A stretch of 64,000 nucleotides of DNA from Amoebidium appalachense. Its lineage: Eukaryota > Ichthyosporea. Positions 61,236 through 64,000 of this stretch are shown in pieces (positions within the stretch are counted from its first letter, which is position 1; each line of letters opens with the position of its first letter). The position numbers and the translations under genes are program-made. The stretch is from positions 806,001 through 870,000 of the forward strand of contig CAVNZM010000006.1 of NCBI GenBank assembly GCA_963693365.1, read 5' to 3'. Under the pieces are notes generated by a model that was not told the DNA's origin, made no database searches, and saw only the letters and a list, made by a program, of their open reading frames with translations.

Positions 61236-61750
61236 TGAACATGAAGTGCTTAGTAATTAGAAGTGTGAAGATGGTGTTTCCCCTTCCTCCCGTGAGTGTA
61301 GGCACCAACCAAAAATGGGGGGGGGGGGGGGGGGGGGGGGGGAGGGGGGGGGAGGAGGAGGGCGCGAGGGGTGGCGGGGAGAGGGGGGGGGGGGGGGTAG
61401 CAAATGGCATAGCTGGTCTATGGCCCGGACTCTGAGACTCTAGGTGGAGCGGTATGCAACATGTAAATCTAGATCATCAGTGGATACATATGGCTTTGGT
61501 CGCAGTACTAACCACAATTTTCCTGTAGCTCTTGCTTTAATATTTGCGCCATCATATAAAAGTCGTGACTATCGTCATGAATTTATCCTCCCCCCTTATA
61601 GGTACACACACACACTGTACAGACCGCAAACTTGCACAGCCACACTGTAACTGTCCACCACAACCACCATCACCGCCGATACCACCACCACCATCACCAA
61701 CACCCCCCCACACACACGCGCGCGCGCACACACGTGTACACACACACACA
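61236..61750. other. Spacer after RPA43, with G runs and a CA/CG tract
   Basis: G runs at 61317-61342 and 61383-61397, then balanced sequence and CACCAC/CACACA repeats up to the palindrome at 61754. No AATAAA close to the RPA43 stop was noticed and no gene was recognised. Confidence 0.5.
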
Positions 61751-61753
61751 CAT

Positions 61754-61972
61754 GGGATGGATGGTACTACCCTCTCTCTACAAAAAAAATAGAGGCAAAG
61801 CTGCCATGTCTCTCAAACGTATAGAGGAGGGGTGCAAGGAGTACTGTGAGGACGCCACCTTGCCTGCCTTGACGTCCTCACAGTACTCCTTGCACCCCTC
61901 CTCTATACGTTTGAGAAGCATGGCAGCTTTGCCTCTATTTTTTTGCAGAGAGAGGGTAGTACCATCCATCCC
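61754..61972. repeat. Long near-perfect palindrome, arms about 100 bp
   Basis: The left arm 61754-61854 (GGGATGGATGGTACTACCCT onward) and the right arm 61873-61972 are inverted copies with only a few mismatches, separated by about 18 bases. Both arms contain the same piece of the small minus-strand gene next to it (LQKNRGKAAM, KRIEEGCKEYCED). It is therefore an inverted duplication of coding sequence, and its transcript could fold into a long hairpin. Confidence 0.9.
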
Positions 61973-62161
61973 GGGAACAGTCATTGTCACTAATCTATGA
62001 CTCCGCATGTACTTGATGAGGAAACGTGAGTACACCCGCTTTCTCTCGCTGTCCTTGTAAGTTGTTGCATTTCTACTCTGCTTTCTGAGACGGATATACT
62101 CGCGTGCCATTTTTGCCATTTTCTCTGGAGCCTCATTGGTTACGTCTTCAACATGCCTCAT
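61778..62161 (-). CDS. Small charged protein, family uncertain, 3' end replaced by an inverted copy
   Basis: From ATG at 62161 there are 127 codons. The first ~100 residues are charged and probably helical (EKMAKMAREYIRLRKQS, YSRFLIKYMRSHRLVTMTVP). They are followed by LQKNRGKAAMLLKRIEEGCK. The general pattern, a helical MREY-x2-L-x2-Q start and then a short beta segment and a basic C-terminus, recalls small proteins I associate with large DNA viruses and protist genomes, but this is weak. The last ~26 residues are read through the right arm into the palindrome and encode the reverse complement of the gene's own sequence, so the natural C-terminus is probably lost. Confidence 0.4.
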   Translation of the reverse strand: MRHVEDVTNEAPEKMAKMAREYIRLRKQSRNATTYKDSERKRVYSRFLIKYMRSHRLVTMTVPGMDGTTLSLQKNRGKAAMLLKRIEEGCKEYCEDVKAGKVASSQYSLHPSSIRLRDMAALPLFFL

Positions 62162-62548
62162 TTTTTTTCCTGGACCCAAGACTGGTTAATTGTACATGTG
62201 ATTAATAATATATTTTTGGAACCCACCCAAAGTTGCTAAATTAATGTAAAAAAAATGCAGCCTGCAAGACCGTGCTGGCTGGTGCCGTCCCACGTGCGCC
62301 GATTGCCAGGTTGTAAACTCCGTATATTATATACGAAATGCGGAGATTCTGAAGGGGGTTTACGCTGTTTACTCGAGGCAAAGAGAACCAGTCTCAGGTA
62401 TGGGGGGGGGGTTTTGCTCGGAATATCCCCTCAGCGGTATATCATGATCACGTACATAGATGTCGGGTGGTGACTATATATCAGGGTTTACTTTCTCTAC
62501 GAGACACCATAAAGACTACAAGGAGAAATCAATTAGTTGGGGTTCCCC

Positions 62549-62551
<3 letters not shown>

Positions 62552-62581
<30 letters not shown>

Positions 62582-62613
62582 GGGCTCCCCTTGGGACACT
62601 CGGTATCAGCTGG

Positions 62614-62686
<73 letters not shown>

Positions 62687-62703
62687 TGTTTGTGTGTGTG
62701 TGT
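62552..62703. repeat. T run and (TG)n tract beyond the 3' end of the reverse transcriptase
   Basis: T at about 62551-62577 and TG from about 62615 to 62703. Read on the minus strand these follow the RT stop codon as a CA repeat and then an A run, the order expected for a simple-repeat or poly-A tail of a non-LTR element, though such tracts are common here. Confidence 0.6.
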
Positions 62704-62712
62704 GCGCGTGCG

Positions 62713-63933
62713 CTATAATTTTGTAGTGATGTGTTTCTCAAGCCAATCAATACATCTAATAAACAGGTCGTAGTTACGCGTGTTTAGTATAAAATCAAGG
62801 ATGTTGTAATTTACAGGTAGGCTATCTTTCTGGGTGTCTGTTGTGAATGTGACGTGTGTGTGTTGCGGTATTATGTGGTCTATCAAACTACATTTGGCGA
62901 TACATGACCGGTTAAACTGGTGTGTGTGTGTGTTGTTTGGGCATGCAAATGATGCCACCTTATACTTATTAGATCTCCACTGTATAGCACGTGTACAGTA
63001 AAAGCGTGGTAATTGATCAATAATACCATCAGCTAGAGAAAGACCAGTTCTACAGGAAGGTAATATGTATTTAGGTGTTATACATTTGCGAGTGCCATAT
63101 TTGGCAATATGGTTGAGGCGGTCAGTATATATAAAACGAGACATAAGGCTTAGTTTTTCAAGGTGTATGCTTTCATCGAGTCTAGTGTCGTGTGGTATCT
63201 TTTTCCATTTGTTATATTGCGTGATTATCTTGTGATTGTGTACATGTTTAATAAGTAAGTGGCAGTCCAAAGTCACACACACACTATTGCGGGGTTTATT
63301 TGTATTTGTGCCCAGGGGAGAAGGGGAGAGAGAGGGGAGGAAAGAGGGGAGAGGTGAGGAGGGGACAGGTCGGATAGAGAAGAGAGGGTGGGAGGGCAAA
63401 TACTTCTTTAAGCGGCTTATGTGCTTATTGAATTTCAGCGCGAGATAGGATACTCTAGCAGCTATTGGGACCAGACCATATATCGAGAGCGTTACAGGCC
63501 CAGGTTTACAACAGTTGTTAGATAGAAAGGAGGCAACTTCTGCTTCAAGGAAATTTGCCAAGGGTTTAAGCGCTCTAGTTCTCTCTTTCTTGATCCAAGC
63601 GGCGAGAAGGGGTAAACCATATTCACATGCCGGGAAGACAAAAGTGCGAATAAATGTAAGTCTAATAGAAGGATGGAGGGGTGTGTCTTTAAAAATATTA
63701 GCCGAGAAGAAAGCTAACCGCTTACGAGCCAACTCTACCCTCTTTTCGACCATATGGGGAAACATAACACCAACAGAATCAACCGGAACACCAAGATATT
63801 TGTATTCTGGAACTATAGGTACAGGTTTAGATGATAATGTAAATGTGTGTAAATTGTTAGCTATATCAGGTACAAGAACACCACATTTGTCTATGTTAAG
63901 GATCATAAGGTTTGCCTTGGGGGTAAACCACAC
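62713..63933 (-). CDS. Non-LTR retrotransposon reverse transcriptase, C-terminal part
   Basis: About 400 open codons read MILNIDKCGVLVP, then IVPEYKYLGVPVDSVGVMFP, the segment after the RT catalytic loop that is typical of LINE-type enzymes (N-x-x-K-C/T, Y-L-G). A helical thumb-like region (ARKRLAFFSANIF, FIRTFVFPACEYGLPLL) and a long C-terminal extension follow. The catalytic YxDD motif and the rest of the polymerase would lie beyond the window end. A TAA just upstream in this frame (about 63940) means a frameshift or degenerate copy. Ordinary C-rich inserts such as SSPLPSFLPSLSPS suggest decay or expansion of local repeats. Confidence 0.7.
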   Translation of the reverse strand: MWFTPKANLMILNIDKCGVLVPDIANNLHTFTLSSKPVPIVPEYKYLGVPVDSVGVMFPHMVEKRVELARKRLAFFSANIFKDTPLHPSIRLTFIRTFVFPACEYGLPLLAAWIKKERTRALKPLANFLEAEVASFLSNNCCKPGPVTLSIYGLVPIAARVSYLALKFNKHISRLKKYLPSHPLFSIRPVPSSPLPSFLPSLSPSPLGTNTNKPRNSVCVTLDCHLLIKHVHNHKIITQYNKWKKIPHDTRLDESIHLEKLSLMSRFIYTDRLNHIAKYGTRKCITPKYILPSCRTGLSLADGIIDQLPRFYCTRAIQWRSNKYKVASFACPNNTHTHQFNRSCIAKCSLIDHIIPQHTHVTFTTDTQKDSLPVNYNILDFILNTRNYDLFIRCIDWLEKHITTKL

Positions 63934-64000
63934 GTTTGCTTAATGCGGAAGTCCCATATTCGGATAGTTGAGGAATTTACCCTCCTCTGTTTTCCGCAAA
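63934..64000. other. Window edge inside the retrotransposon
   Basis: Presumably continues the reverse transcriptase on the minus strand in a different frame; too short to interpret. Confidence 0.4.

Overview
The window is nuclear DNA of a eukaryote. Coding regions are split by many GT-AG introns, six genes have TATA-like boxes just upstream, and one nuclear-type tRNA gene is present. The sequence is extremely rich in simple repeats: C or G runs up to 66-68 bases, long (CA)n/(TG)n tracts, GA and TGCG tracts. Glyoxylate-cycle isocitrate lyase alongside animal-like peptide:N-glycanase, Kazal and BAG proteins suggests a protist such as an amoebozoan or a unicellular relative of animals or fungi. 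Very low-complexity, pyrimidine-rich introns are a reported feature of myxomycetes such as Physarum, but the taxon is not established from the sequence.

Layout. 1-10436 (+): a 5'-truncated, at least 12-exon gene for cytosolic peptide:N-glycanase whose C-terminus is an L-type lectin domain. A tRNA-Val(CAC) gene and a MITE-like element lie in its introns, and a 30-bp minisatellite carrying AATAAA in most units lies just after its stop. 11.1-15.6 kb: repeat-rich spacer. 15659-19011 (+): complete five-exon isocitrate lyase. 22.9-24.7 kb (-): intron-bearing transposase-like gene with an in-frame stop. 25.1-26.6 kb: CA-repeat block. 27099-28217 (-) and 29678-30688 (+): head-to-head DnaJ (Hsp40) and BAG-domain genes, both predicted Hsp70 co-chaperones, sharing a 1.46-kb upstream region with heat-shock-element-like sites. 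34337-37127: two inverted, divergent copies of a two-exon gene for a small secreted GWGQ-repeat protein, with a third truncated 3' copy at 33.1-33.5 kb. 42695-43936 (+): secreted four-domain Kazal inhibitor.

44847-55440 (-): a gene whose exons join into an F-box plus TPR protein. It is head-to-head, only 83 bp between start codons, with 55524-61235 (+), a seven-exon gene for RNA polymerase I subunit RPA43. 61.75-62.18 kb: a long palindrome overlapping a small minus-strand ORF. 62713-63933 (-): the 3' part of a non-LTR reverse transcriptase running off the window.

Functional links that can be seen: the glycanase-lectin (cytosolic glycoprotein quality control), the DnaJ/BAG pair (Hsp70 cycle) and the F-box/TPR protein (ubiquitin ligase adaptor) would all belong to protein quality control, but nothing in the sequence shows that they are co-regulated beyond the two head-to-head pairs. 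Exon chains were built by hand from homology remembered for each family, splice consensus and phase. For the glycanase, lyase, RPA43, GWGQ and F-box/TPR genes the spliced lengths close exactly in frame.
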